The notes under the pieces are model-generated. The model had not been told where the DNA came from. It saw only the letters and a list, made by a program, of their open reading frames with translations, and ran no database searches. This document shows, one piece after another, positions 26,463 to 34,917 of a stretch of DNA of 64,000 nt. Within the stretch, counting starts at the first letter, position 1, and every line of letters starts with the position of its first letter. This DNA is from an uncultured Bacteroidia bacterium (GTDB lineage Bacteria > Bacteroidota > Bacteroidia > Bacteroidales > UBA932): contig CACWLD010000005.1 of assembly GCA_902761655.1 (NCBI GenBank), positions 1 to 64,000 on the forward strand, given 5' to 3'. A program made the translations under genes and the position numbers.

Positions 26463-27551
26463 TTATTCTCCTGCTTCCTTGAGCCTTTCTGCGTTCTCTG
26501 CGATCTGCAGCTGGTCTATGCACTCCTGGATGTCTCCGTCCATAAATACGGGCAGGTTGTACATACTCCAGTTGATCCTGTGGTCAGTGACGCGGCCCTG
26601 AGGGTAGTTGTAAGTACGGATTTTGGCGGAACGGTCTCCGGTGGAAACCATAGTCTTGCGCTTTGCTGCAATACCGTCAAGATACTTCTGATGCTCCAGG
26701 TTATAGAGCCTGGTACGGAGTTCCTCGAACGCCCTGTCCTTGTTCTTGAGCTGTGAACGTTCCTCCTGGCACTGGACTACAAGGCCGGAAGGGATATGGG
26801 TGAGGCGGACGGCGGAGTAGGTGGTATTCACGCCCTGGCCTCCCGGACCGGATGCGCAGAACAGGTCCAGGCGGATGTCGTCCCAGCTGAGGTCCACGTC
26901 AAATTCGCCAGCCTCCGGGAACACGGCAACGGAAGCCGCTGAGGTCTGGATCCTGCCCTGGGTCTCTGTCTGGGGCACCCTCTGGACGCGGTGGACGCCG
27001 CTCTCGTATTTCATTACGCCGTAGACGCCGTCGTTTCCGCTGAGCTTGAAGACAATCTGCTTGTAGCCGCCGGAGGTGCCGGGAGCCTGGTCTGTGACTT
27101 CCAGTTTCCAGCCTCTCTTCTCTGCGAACTTGGCATACATCCTGAACAGGTCGCCTGCAAAGATTGCAGCCTCGTCGCCGCCGGTGCCGCCGCGGATTTC
27201 AACCATTGCGTTCTTGGCATCGTCAGGATCGGCGGGGATGAGCATAAGCCTGATATCCTGCTCCATCTGCGGGAGTTTGGGCTCAATCTCGTTGATCTCT
27301 TCACGGGCCATCTCACGCAGCTCGTCGTCCTTCTCGTTGAGCATTATATCTTTTGCGGATGCAAGGTCATCCAGCATCTTCTTGTATTGGTGGCCGGCCT
27401 TGATGATAGGCTCCAGCTCTTTGTAGTCCTTGTTCAGCTGGACAAACTTCTTCATATCCGATATCACGGCGGGATCGGACAGCTGCTCCTGCAGGGAATT
27501 GAACTTATCCTGAAGGCTGAGGACTTTATCAAGTAGTGTATTTTCTGCCAT
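26463..27551 (-). CDS. prfA: Peptide chain release factor 1
   Basis: A 362-residue class I release factor. The GGQ motif for peptidyl-tRNA hydrolysis lies at 237-239 (SGPGGQGVN), and PQT at 193-195 takes the place of the PxT stop-codon reader that marks RF1 (UAA/UAG) rather than RF2 (SPF). The reading frame can be extended 7 codons upstream, but the ATG at 27551 matches the family start and lies 18 nt from the -7 element. No prmC is adjacent. Confidence 0.96.
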   Translation of the reverse strand: MAENTLLDKVLSLQDKFNSLQEQLSDPAVISDMKKFVQLNKDYKELEPIIKAGHQYKKMLDDLASAKDIMLNEKDDELREMAREEINEIEPKLPQMEQDIRLMLIPADPDDAKNAMVEIRGGTGGDEAAIFAGDLFRMYAKFAEKRGWKLEVTDQAPGTSGGYKQIVFKLSGNDGVYGVMKYESGVHRVQRVPQTETQGRIQTSAASVAVFPEAGEFDVDLSWDDIRLDLFCASGPGGQGVNTTYSAVRLTHIPSGLVVQCQEERSQLKNKDRAFEELRTRLYNLEHQKYLDGIAAKRKTMVSTGDRSAKIRTYNYPQGRVTDHRINWSMYNLPVFMDGDIQECIDQLQIAENAERLKEAGE

Positions 27552-27569
27552 ACTCTTTAAAACAACGTG

Positions 27570-27577
27570 CAAAGATA
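27570..27577 (-). promoter_or_regulatory. -7 element of prfA
   Basis: TATCTTTG on the minus strand in the 33-nt gap between tcdA and prfA, 18 nt before the prfA ATG. Confidence 0.55.
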
Positions 27578-27584
27578 ATAAAAA

Positions 27585-28310
27585 TCATCCTATCCCCACT
27601 ATATGCTTGATGGCAGTCTGGGCGCAGACGCACCCGAAAACGGTTGGAAGATAAGAAATTGTCCCCACCTGGGACTTCTTGTTACGGGTTTCCTCTATGA
27701 TTACGGATTCCCTCCGGGGCACTTCCGTGGAGAAAACCGCGGGGAAGCCGGTGCGGATGCCAAGGCGGCCGAGGCGCTTGCGGAGCATATGCGCAAGCGG
27801 ACATTCGTAGGTCTTGGAGATGTCCGCGACGCGCACCGCTGTGGCGTCGAACTTGGCGCCCGCGCCCATCGAGGACACCATTGGGACGCCCTGGGCGAGG
27901 CAATACTGGATGAGGGATATCTTTGGGGAAAGGGTATCTATGGCATCCACCACAAAGAGATCGAGGCCGGGAAAGAGGCCGCCGAGCACGGCGGCTACGT
28001 TGTCTTCCGTAAGGTAATCGTCCACTGTCACCAGGTCCAGTTCAGGATTGATGTCCTTGAGCCTGCCGGCCAGGACGCCGGTCTTGGGAAGGCCCACCGT
28101 GGAATGGAGCGCAGGGAGCTGGCGGTTTATGTTGGACTCGGAAACGCTGTCGGAATCTATCAGGGCGATGTGGCCTACGCAGGCGCGGGCAAGCATTTCC
28201 GCCGCCGCGGCGCCCACTCCCCCACAGCCCACCACCGCAACCGCGGCGGCGCGCAGCTTGCCCAGGCCTTCCGGCCCAACAAGCAGCTCCGTACGTTCCG
28301 TCCAGGCCAT
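27585..28310 (-). CDS. tcdA: tRNA threonylcarbamoyladenosine dehydratase
   Basis: A 241-residue ThiF/E1-like ATP-dependent enzyme that cyclises t6A37 of tRNAs to ct6A. The nucleotide-binding VVGCGGVGAAAAEML (about 25-39) and the adenylation-domain features IDSDSVSESNINRQL (about 51-65) and DAIDTLSPK are present. The C-terminal VPRRES and FGCVCAQ regions resemble TcdA/CsdL. Starts 3 nt after the CoA-transferase gene, so the two are probably one transcript. The alternative of another ThiF-like enzyme is less likely given length and the lack of thiamine or molybdopterin genes nearby. Confidence 0.9.
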   Translation of the reverse strand: MAWTERTELLVGPEGLGKLRAAAVAVVGCGGVGAAAAEMLARACVGHIALIDSDSVSESNINRQLPALHSTVGLPKTGVLAGRLKDINPELDLVTVDDYLTEDNVAAVLGGLFPGLDLFVVDAIDTLSPKISLIQYCLAQGVPMVSSMGAGAKFDATAVRVADISKTYECPLAHMLRKRLGRLGIRTGFPAVFSTEVPRRESVIIEETRNKKSQVGTISYLPTVFGCVCAQTAIKHIVGIG

Positions 28311-28313
28311 TTT

Positions 28314-29615
28314 CTAGATGCTGAAGTTATGGTAATGGGGGCCGAAGCGCTCGAAAGCCTGCCTGTCCAGCATCTCCCTGTCGTCAGGATGGGCTATGCT
28401 TATGAGCAGCTTTGCGCGCTCCTGCAGCGGCCTTCCGTAAAGGTCAACTGCGCCGTACTCCGTCACTATCCAGTGCGCGTCTGCGCGCGGAGTGACTACG
28501 CCGGCGCCGGGGTTCAGTTCGGCCACAATCTTGTTCTTTCCCTTGAGGGTGCGGGATGCGAAGGCGGTGATTGACTTGCCTCCCTTAGACATTGTGGCGC
28601 CGCGCACGAAATCCAGCTGTCCGCCGGTGCCGGAGAAGATGCGTGTTCCTATGGAATCTGCGCTGATCTGTCCGGTAAGGTCCACCTCCGTGGCGGAATT
28701 GATGGCCTTCATATGCGGATTGCGTGAGATTATCCAGGGGTCGTTCGTATACTGGATGTCCTTCATAAGAACGCCGGGATTATCGTTGATGAAGGAATAG
28801 AGTTCATTGCTTCCAAGGAGGAACGATGCCACCACGCAGCCCTTGTCTATGGCCTTGTTGGCGCCGTTGATGACGCCGGCCTTGATAAGGCGCATAAGGC
28901 CGTCGGCAAACATCTCGGTATGCAGGCCAAGGTTCTTGTGGCCGGAGAGCTGGGCTGCCAGCGCGTTAGGAAGCGCGCCTATGCCCATCTGTATGCAGTC
29001 CCCGTCCTCAACCAGTTCCGCGCAGTTGCGGCCTATGATCTCCTCAGTGGGTGTAGGGACTGCAAAGTCCTTGGTAATGAGTGGGGTATCGTCTTCCACC
29101 AGATAGTCGAAACTGCTTATGTGGATGAGGTCTCCGTGTGCAAAAGGCACGTTGGGATTCACTACCGCAATCCTGAGTTCAGCGCTCTCTATGGCTGCGA
29201 TGGAGCAGTCTACGGAAGTGCCCAGGGACACATAGCCGTTAGCATCCGGAAGGGATACCTGCACCAGGGCGGCTCCAAGCTTGATCACGCCGCTGCGGTA
29301 CAGCGCCTGGCTCTCTCCAAGATGTACGGGCAGGTAATCCGCATATCCGGCGTTCACGTTGGCACGCACGTTGGGGCCTACGAAGAAGCCCTGCTCAGTG
29401 AAGATGCCTTCATATTTGGGCTCAGAGTACGGTGCGGGGCCCTCTGTATGGAAATGGTGGAACTTCAGGTCAGTGACATCGCCCGCGTCCGCGCGGCGGC
29501 AGAGCGCCTGGATAAGGATATGCGGCACGCTTGCAACGCTGCTCAGGTGAACGTGGCTATGGGATTTAATATGGCTTACTGCCTCGTCGGCGGAAACAAA
29601 TCGGGTTGGATTCAT
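28314..29615 (-). CDS. Acetyl-CoA hydrolase/CoA-transferase family
   Basis: A 433-residue family I CoA-transferase of the acetyl-CoA hydrolase/4-hydroxybutyrate or succinyl/butyryl-CoA:acetate type. Catalytic Glu234 lies in GLHTEMF; CoA-binding GIGALPNALA is at 211-220 and SGTGGQLDFVRGA near 339. It moves CoA between carboxylic acids during fermentation; the exact acyl pair is not readable from sequence. Together with ackA and the ptb-type gene about 9 kb away it supports acetate/short-chain acid metabolism. Promoter element at 29641-29648. Confidence 0.9.
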   Translation of the reverse strand: MNPTRFVSADEAVSHIKSHSHVHLSSVASVPHILIQALCRRADAGDVTDLKFHHFHTEGPAPYSEPKYEGIFTEQGFFVGPNVRANVNAGYADYLPVHLGESQALYRSGVIKLGAALVQVSLPDANGYVSLGTSVDCSIAAIESAELRIAVVNPNVPFAHGDLIHISSFDYLVEDDTPLITKDFAVPTPTEEIIGRNCAELVEDGDCIQMGIGALPNALAAQLSGHKNLGLHTEMFADGLMRLIKAGVINGANKAIDKGCVVASFLLGSNELYSFINDNPGVLMKDIQYTNDPWIISRNPHMKAINSATEVDLTGQISADSIGTRIFSGTGGQLDFVRGATMSKGGKSITAFASRTLKGKNKIVAELNPGAGVVTPRADAHWIVTEYGAVDLYGRPLQERAKLLISIAHPDDREMLDRQAFERFGPHYHNFSI

Positions 29616-29640
29616 CGAAGTAAAATTCTATATTAGTGCG

Positions 29641-29648
29641 CAAATTTA
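29641..29648 (-). promoter_or_regulatory. -7 element of the CoA-transferase gene
   Basis: TAAATTTG on the minus strand, 25 nt before the ATG at 29615. It is only 11 nt from the divergent mazG start. Confidence 0.55.
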
Positions 29649-29659
29649 AGAATTAATTG

Positions 29660-30451
29660 ATGCATTCAAAAGAAGAAAAGCTCCAGGCCTTTGAGCGCCT
29701 GCTTGACATAATGGACCAGCTGAGGGAAAAATGCCCTTGGAACGCCGCCCAGACAATGGATTCCATCCGCCCCCTCACGGAAGAAGAAGTCTATGAACTC
29801 AGCGATGCCATAGTTAAAAAGGACAGCGCCGCCACTTCCGGGGAGATTGGCGACCTGCTCTACCATATGGTTTTCTACTCCAGGATAGCCCAGGAAGAAG
29901 GCTCCTTTGACATTGCCGATGCCATAAACAAAGTCTGCGACAAGATGGTATTCCGCCATCCGCACGTCTTTGGCCCCGATGCCGGAAAGGAACTCACGGC
30001 CAAGGACATTGCCGATACCTGGGAGCTGGTCAAGGCCAAGGAGAAACACGGCAACAAAACCGTAATGTCAGGCATTCCGGACTCTATGCCGGCGCTGCTC
30101 AAGGCGCTCTCAATGCAGGAAAAAGCCCGCGGATGCGGCTTTGACTGGGAGAAGCGGGAGGATGTATGGGACAAAGTACACGAAGAACTGGGAGAGGTGG
30201 AGGAAGCCTGCGCCGAGGCCGATCCTGAGCATATGAAGGAAGAATTCGGCGACCTGCTCTTTGCCACCATCAACGCCGCCCGCCTTTACGGCGTGGACCC
30301 TGAGGTGGCATTGGGATACACCTGTTCCAAATTCAGGCGCCGCTTCACCTATCTGGAAGAGAACACGCTAAAGAAAGGCATCAAGCTCACTGACCTGACG
30401 CTTGCCCAGATGGACGAGATATGGGACGAAGGCAAGGCTAAAGGGCTTTAG
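29660..30451 (+). CDS. mazG: Nucleoside triphosphate pyrophosphohydrolase MazG
   Basis: A 263-residue all-alpha NTP pyrophosphatase with two MazG domains. The N-terminal domain has CPWNAAQTMDSIRPLTEEEVYEL (about 21-43) and GEIGDLLYHMVF; the C-terminal one has KVHEELGEVEEACAEADPEHM and EEFGDLLFATINAARL, with the usual EExxE...ExxD metal ligands. It hydrolyses NTPs to NMP and pyrophosphate, clearing abnormal nucleotides. The ATG at 29660 is used rather than the TTG just before it. Its end overlaps the convergent rsmD by 14 nt. Confidence 0.95.
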   Translation: MHSKEEKLQAFERLLDIMDQLREKCPWNAAQTMDSIRPLTEEEVYELSDAIVKKDSAATSGEIGDLLYHMVFYSRIAQEEGSFDIADAINKVCDKMVFRHPHVFGPDAGKELTAKDIADTWELVKAKEKHGNKTVMSGIPDSMPALLKALSMQEKARGCGFDWEKREDVWDKVHEELGEVEEACAEADPEHMKEEFGDLLFATINAARLYGVDPEVALGYTCSKFRRRFTYLEENTLKKGIKLTDLTLAQMDEIWDEGKAKGL

Positions 30452-30986
30452 CCTCCGGAACAAAGAATGAGAAGTGTACGCGCCCGTACACGCGTTCCTT
30501 AATAAAATTTGGATGCTCCTTGAAAGAGTGCTCGGAGCCGTGCTCCAGGATGAAATAGCACTCAGGGTGCAGTATGCCGGCCTGAAGGACCTTGTCAGGC
30601 AGGATTTGCAGATTGTCCAGCGCGTAGGGCGGATCTGCAAATACAATGTCGAATTTCTCGTGGCAGAGGGGCAGGAAATCGAATACGTTGTCCCTGACCA
30701 TTGTCACGTTCTTGAGGCCCAGGCGGGCGGCTTCCGTCTTGATGAACGAAGCGTTCTCCCGAAGCATTTCCACGCAGTAAACCCTTGCGGCGCCGCGTGA
30801 GGCGAACTCGAAGGCAATGGCGCCGGTCCCTCCGAACAGGTCCAGGACCTTGAGGTCCTCGAACTCATACTCGTTGTTCAGGATATTGAAAAGCCCCTCG
30901 CGGGCGTAATCCGTGGTGGGCCTTGCCTTGTATCCTGCGGGAGGGTTTATGGTGCGTCCCTTTAGCACTCCGCCAATTATCCTCAT
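30438..30986 (-). CDS. rsmD: 16S rRNA m2G966 methyltransferase
   Basis: A 182-residue SAM-dependent methyltransferase of the RsmD family acting on 16S rRNA G966. SAM motif I DLFGGTGA at 49-56 and the catalytic DPPY at 118-121 are clear, and the N-terminal MRIIGGVLKGRTI with RPTTDYAREGLFNIL is typical. The start overlaps the stop of the DUF3822-type gene by 4 nt (ATGA), so they are translationally coupled. Confidence 0.95.
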   Translation of the reverse strand: MRIIGGVLKGRTINPPAGYKARPTTDYAREGLFNILNNEYEFEDLKVLDLFGGTGAIAFEFASRGAARVYCVEMLRENASFIKTEAARLGLKNVTMVRDNVFDFLPLCHEKFDIVFADPPYALDNLQILPDKVLQAGILHPECYFILEHGSEHSFKEHPNFIKERVYGRVHFSFFVPEAKAL

Positions 30987-31438
30987 AGGCGCTCTACGGA
31001 TTTGACGTATCGGTAAAGGGAGAGTTTCTCCTCACGGGTAAGCGGAGAGAGGAAATAGACTGAGGACATCTCCAAATTGAGCTGCAGGGACTTCATCACG
31101 TTGAAGATGAAGTACTCCGCGGTGGAGAAAGCCGGGGCGCGGAAGACATTGGCAAAAAGGAGCCTCTCCCCTTCCGCCACCGCCAGGTGAAGCCATCCGT
31201 CCTTTATGGAAGCGGCCACCTTGTAATGCTCCGCACATCCGGGAAGGGCCTTGAGCACATTGTACAGTTCAGGCACTTCCGCACCGGTGTATACCAGCGT
31301 GGATTCATATTGCGGAACTTCCGCGGTCTTTACTTTTTCCGAATCCTCCAGTGGAGCGACCTCAGAAAGAAAGCACCTTGGTCCTTTCTCATTGCATAAA
31401 CGAGTAGGCACCAAGGTGCATCTAGGTATTTGATTCAT
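30983..31438 (-). CDS. DUF3822-like protein, short form
   Basis: A 151-residue protein whose second half (ERLLFANVFRAPAFSTAEYF through the C-terminus) resembles DUF3822, a Bacteroidota family commonly placed directly before rsmD. Full family members are, from memory, about 250 residues or more; here the N-terminal part is missing and the protein begins close to the middle (PRCTLVPTRLCNE). No frameshifted upstream remnant is evident because the preceding gene ends 5 nt before. Function unknown. Assignment rests on position and partial likeness. Confidence 0.6.
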   Translation of the reverse strand: MNQIPRCTLVPTRLCNEKGPRCFLSEVAPLEDSEKVKTAEVPQYESTLVYTGAEVPELYNVLKALPGCAEHYKVAASIKDGWLHLAVAEGERLLFANVFRAPAFSTAEYFIFNVMKSLQLNLEMSSVYFLSPLTREEKLSLYRYVKSVERL

Positions 31439-31443
31439 AGGAA

Positions 31444-32157
31444 TTACTCCCAGTTTCCTGCGTTGTTGTTAGGTGCGGTGATGCTACCTACCTGAAGGCC
31501 CTCATAGCGGTTCATATCCCTCTGCTCTGCATCAAGGTTGATCCTGAGCTGGTTGTCAAGGCCCTTGAGGAGGGACTTGTAAGGCATCTTGGCCTCGAAC
31601 AGTGGAACAGGCACACCGGATACGGTCTTCACGATTTCTTCCATAATAACCTTGTCACCGTTTGAGAACGGGATCTCATCAAGGGTGGAAACGTTGAAGT
31701 CAGGACGGTCGTTGAAGAGGGTGTCCCTTACAGGAATCTTGTTGGCAACGGTGAACACCAGATTGTCATCTCCTGCCAGATAAGCCTGGTAGAGAGCCTG
31801 GTTGAGGTCATTGCCCTTGAGGTTCTTGAAGGAAGGTGACTTCTTGACTGCGTCAGTATGTGCTACTGCAACTGAGTCATCAGCTGAACCGATCTGCATA
31901 ATAACTGACATATCTCCTGTGTTGTAGAAGGTCTTGAGAGAGTCAATTGAAGGGGCGAATTTTCCTGTCTCGCCTTTGTAAGCCACCTGAAGGGTACGGA
32001 TGTCCTTCATCTGCTGAACTGCTACAGACTGGCGGTAATCCTTTTCCTTATTGAACCTTACAGGCTGCATGATACTGTTCACAATAACATACACGAGAAG
32101 GGCGATAACGGCGGGAAGAACCAACCAAGTCAAAAGTGATTTTAATACCTTGTTCAT
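31444..32157 (-). CDS. Membrane-anchored hypothetical protein
   Basis: A 237-residue protein with one N-terminal membrane segment (about residues 10-28, LTWLVLPAVIALLVYVIVN) and a soluble periplasmic or cytoplasmic remainder. Residues 45-75 (QMKDIRTLQVAYKGETGKF, then SIDSLKTFY) recall the layout of pseudopilin-like proteins, an N-terminal hydrophobic helix followed by a helix and a GKF/SLxxFY pattern, but no prepilin peptidase site is seen. First gene of a probable three-gene set with the DUF3822-like gene and rsmD; the gap to the next gene is 5 nt. Not otherwise recognised. Confidence 0.75.
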   Translation of the reverse strand: MNKVLKSLLTWLVLPAVIALLVYVIVNSIMQPVRFNKEKDYRQSVAVQQMKDIRTLQVAYKGETGKFAPSIDSLKTFYNTGDMSVIMQIGSADDSVAVAHTDAVKKSPSFKNLKGNDLNQALYQAYLAGDDNLVFTVANKIPVRDTLFNDRPDFNVSTLDEIPFSNGDKVIMEEIVKTVSGVPVPLFEAKMPYKSLLKGLDNQLRINLDAEQRDMNRYEGLQVGSITAPNNNAGNWE

Positions 32158-32189
32158 ATTTTGTGTTTTATTTTGATTCTAAATCTTGA

Positions 32190-32197
32190 CAAAGTTA
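32190..32197 (-). promoter_or_regulatory. -7 element of the hypothetical-DUF3822-rsmD set
   Basis: TAACTTTG on the minus strand, 32 nt before the ATG at 32157. Confidence 0.55.
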
Positions 32198-32230
32198 CAT
32201 AATTCATTTCTGAAATGCAATTATTCTTGC

Positions 32231-32238
32231 TAAATTTG
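32231..32238 (+). promoter_or_regulatory. -7 element of the nrnA operon
   Basis: TAAATTTG, 19 nt before the nrnA ATG at 32258. It probably drives all six genes to 38194. Confidence 0.6.
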
Positions 32239-32257
32239 CGCTGGAAATTTTTGGAAA

Positions 32258-33319
32258 ATGCAAGCGGTAACTTCCCAGAAGACGGCGATACTCAACTCCC
32301 TGATAGATAAAGCGGATGTGGTCTCCATAGTGACCCACGTCCACCCTGACGGAGATGCCCTGGGAAGCGGCCTCGCCTTCAAGCTCTACCTGGAACAGGT
32401 CCGCCGCAAGAAGGTATTCTTCTGGTACGAGGACAATTACAGCCACGGCCTCGATTTCCTCTTCACCCCATCCGAGGCAGAATACCTTGACTCCCTACGG
32501 AAAGAAGACCGCAAATACAGGAAAGCCCTGCAGAATGCGGACCTGCTGATCTGCGTGGACTGCAGCGGCCTTGCCCGCACCGGAGACATCCAGAAACTCT
32601 TCCAGGGCACAAAGATGCCCAAGGTGCTCATAGACCACCACCTCTCCCCTGACACGGAAGCCTTCGACCTCTGCTTTTCGGAGACCGAGATATCTTCCGC
32701 CTGCGAACTGTGCTTCCAGGTACTCAAGGCAATGCCCGGCATTGACGGGGACGCTTCCAAGCTGCCCCTCCGCTGCCTCACGGCACTGCTAACCGGCATT
32801 ACCACGGACACGAACAACTTTGCCAATTCCGTATTCCCCTCCACCCTTACCGCGGTATCCGAACTGATGGCCTGCGGTGTGGACAGGGACAGGGTGATAG
32901 AGCACGTTTACAACGAATACCCGGAAGGTAGGATCCGCCTGATAGGCCACCTGCTTGACAAATGCCTCACAATAACTCCGGAAGGAGTGGCCTATATGGT
33001 CCTCAGCAGGAAACTTCTCCGCAAGTTCCAGATTGAGGAAAGCGACACCCAGGGCATAGTGAATATGCCCCTGGCCATCAAAAATGTGCGGATGAGCATA
33101 CTCCTTCGCGAGGAATTCCGCCAATTCCGTGTATCTTTGCGTTCAAAGAAAGGTACTTCCGCCAACCGCTTCGCCGTGGAATACTTCCACGGGGGCGGAC
33201 ACGAGAATGCGGCCGGAGGCAAACTGCTCATCCCCAGGGACATTGTCTTCAGGGCAAAGGCCGCTTCATACATAGAGAAGAGCGCCAAGGCCTTTTTTGA
33301 GAAGGAGGAAAACCTATGA
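32258..33319 (+). CDS. nrnA: DHH phosphoesterase, NrnA-like
   Basis: A 353-residue DHH/DHHA1 protein of the NanoRNase/pAp-phosphatase type. Metal-binding HVHPDGDALG lies at 27-36, the DHH motif in VLIDHHLSPD near 126, and the C-terminal DHHA1 substrate motif GGGHENAAGG near 306. It would degrade 2-5-nt RNAs and/or dephosphorylate 3'-phosphoadenosine phosphates in the cytoplasm. First gene of a tight six-gene run: its TGA overlaps the ATG of the next gene (33316-33319). Confidence 0.92.
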   Translation: MQAVTSQKTAILNSLIDKADVVSIVTHVHPDGDALGSGLAFKLYLEQVRRKKVFFWYEDNYSHGLDFLFTPSEAEYLDSLRKEDRKYRKALQNADLLICVDCSGLARTGDIQKLFQGTKMPKVLIDHHLSPDTEAFDLCFSETEISSACELCFQVLKAMPGIDGDASKLPLRCLTALLTGITTDTNNFANSVFPSTLTAVSELMACGVDRDRVIEHVYNEYPEGRIRLIGHLLDKCLTITPEGVAYMVLSRKLLRKFQIEESDTQGIVNMPLAIKNVRMSILLREEFRQFRVSLRSKKGTSANRFAVEYFHGGGHENAAGGKLLIPRDIVFRAKAASYIEKSAKAFFEKEENL

Positions 33320-33849
33320 AAAGGATCCCTGCACTGATAGCGGCCGTCATCCTTGCCGTATGCTGCGGCAAGGATGACGCGGGCTATCCTTCGCAGGTGG
33401 CCAACATAAACAAATACATTGACAGCCAGCTGGAATCCAACCCTGAATACACCGTGGAAAGGGACGGGGACATTGCCAGGCTGACAGTGGTACAGGGAGA
33501 AGGAACCCCTGTCAAGGCAGACGGACTGGTGAAGATCTTCTACGCCGGATACGTATTCTCCGGAGGCGTGAGTTCCTCAAACCTCTTTGCAACCAACCAG
33601 CAGGACATTGCAAAGTCCGCCGTATGGGTGCTCACCGGGGTGGACTACGAGAGCGGCACGGTGCTGGACCTGTCGGACAAAAGCCTTGTGGAAGGCCTCA
33701 GGAAAGGTCTCAAAGGCGTAAAGCCGGGAGAAGAGTGCTACATACTTTTCCCCGCAAGATATGGTAACGGAAACAAGATTGCAGGCACGATTCCTGCAGG
33801 TTCTCCGCTTATTTACCGTATTTGGGTTATTGACATAGAAAACGAATAG
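33316..33849 (+). CDS. FKBP-type prolyl isomerase lipoprotein (small)
   Basis: A 177-residue protein with a short signal peptide and lipobox AVCC (Cys18 or so) and one FKBP-like domain: VKADGLVKIFYAGYVFSGG (about 67-85), GLRKGLKGVKPGEECYILF and GNGNKIAGTIPAGSPLIYRI at the end. It should isomerise X-Pro bonds or act as a chaperone in the periplasm. Domain features are present though the substrate insert is divergent. It overlaps nrnA by 4 nt and is followed by a larger relative after 8 nt. Confidence 0.85.
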   Translation: MKRIPALIAAVILAVCCGKDDAGYPSQVANINKYIDSQLESNPEYTVERDGDIARLTVVQGEGTPVKADGLVKIFYAGYVFSGGVSSSNLFATNQQDIAKSAVWVLTGVDYESGTVLDLSDKSLVEGLRKGLKGVKPGEECYILFPARYGNGNKIAGTIPAGSPLIYRIWVIDIENE

Positions 33850-33857
33850 GACATTAT

Positions 33858-34913
33858 ATGAGAAAAAGACTTATACTGGTGCTTGGGATAGCAGCCGCCC
33901 TTGCGGCAGGCTGTGCAAAGAGCCCCAAGGAAGGCCCCAACGATGCAGAGATCCGCTATCTGGAAAGCTGGGTGATATCCCAGAGGGCCAAACATCCGGA
34001 GTTTTTGTGGAAGGAGACCCCGCTGGGAAGCTTCATCCTTGAAGACGAACCCGGAACAGGAACCCTCATAGGCGATGCGGAGGCCACTCCATTCGTATAT
34101 ATCAGATACACTGTTACAGACCTTAACGGCAATATCCTGTCCACGACGGAAGAGGACGTTGCAAAGCAGATAGGCACTTACAAATACGCCAACTATTACG
34201 GCCCGCGCGCCTTCTACCGCAAGACGGACGGATTGTCCGCCTGCCTTGCCGGAGAGGATGAGATCTTCACCGGAATGAGGGTTGGCGGCTCCAGGAGGGT
34301 TGTAGTTCCCGGCTGGCTGCTTACATCATCCAGATACAATACCAAGGCGGAATATATGGCAAAGAAGGCCCAGGAATCCGCAATCTATGACATTAAAATA
34401 GAAGACTCCGCCACTGACATAGGCAAGTGGCAGGTTGACTCCATAGAGACATACCTGCGCCGCAGATATCCATCCGCTTCCCTTGACACAACCGGAAAAT
34501 ACGGCTTCTATTACTATCAGATAACCCCGCCGCCCGCAGATGCGGAGGAGATTGGGGAATCAGAGAAAGTCTATCTCGATTACACCGGCTTCCTGCTCAA
34601 CGGCCACATCTTTGACAGCACTGACGAATACATCTGCAAGGACAACCATATCAACAAGAGTTCTTACGGCCCCGTATTCGTAAACTGGAAGAAGCCTGAG
34701 GATTACACAAGCATAACAATGGGAGACGAGGCCAGCAACCTTGTGGACGGCTTCACATACGCCCTCTCCAAGATGAAGAGAGGAGAGAGGGGCCTTGCGG
34801 TCTTCTACTCCGTATGGGGATATGGTATAAACGGCAACGAACCCACAATTCCGGCTCTCAGCCCCATAGCCTTTGAAATAGAACTGTTGGAACAGGAAGA
34901 AGTGGAGGATTAG
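33858..34913 (+). CDS. FKBP-type prolyl isomerase lipoprotein with two domains
   Basis: A 351-residue lipoprotein (signal peptide with AAGC, Cys about 19). Two FKBP-like units are seen: residues 60-175 (TPFVYIRYTVTDLNGNILSTT, then GMRVGGSRRVVVPGWL) and residues 215-350 (GESEKVYLDYTGFLLNGHIFD, then ALSKMKRGERGLAVFYSVWGYG, and IPALSPIAFEIELLE). Probably a periplasmic chaperone/isomerase. Similar pairs occur in Bacteroidota near gliding or secretion genes, but no such genes are present here. It lies 8 nt after its small relative and 4 nt before the MATE gene. Confidence 0.85.
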   Translation: MRKRLILVLGIAAALAAGCAKSPKEGPNDAEIRYLESWVISQRAKHPEFLWKETPLGSFILEDEPGTGTLIGDAEATPFVYIRYTVTDLNGNILSTTEEDVAKQIGTYKYANYYGPRAFYRKTDGLSACLAGEDEIFTGMRVGGSRRVVVPGWLLTSSRYNTKAEYMAKKAQESAIYDIKIEDSATDIGKWQVDSIETYLRRRYPSASLDTTGKYGFYYYQITPPPADAEEIGESEKVYLDYTGFLLNGHIFDSTDEYICKDNHINKSSYGPVFVNWKKPEDYTSITMGDEASNLVDGFTYALSKMKRGERGLAVFYSVWGYGINGNEPTIPALSPIAFEIELLEQEEVED

Positions 34914-34917
34914 CGAT

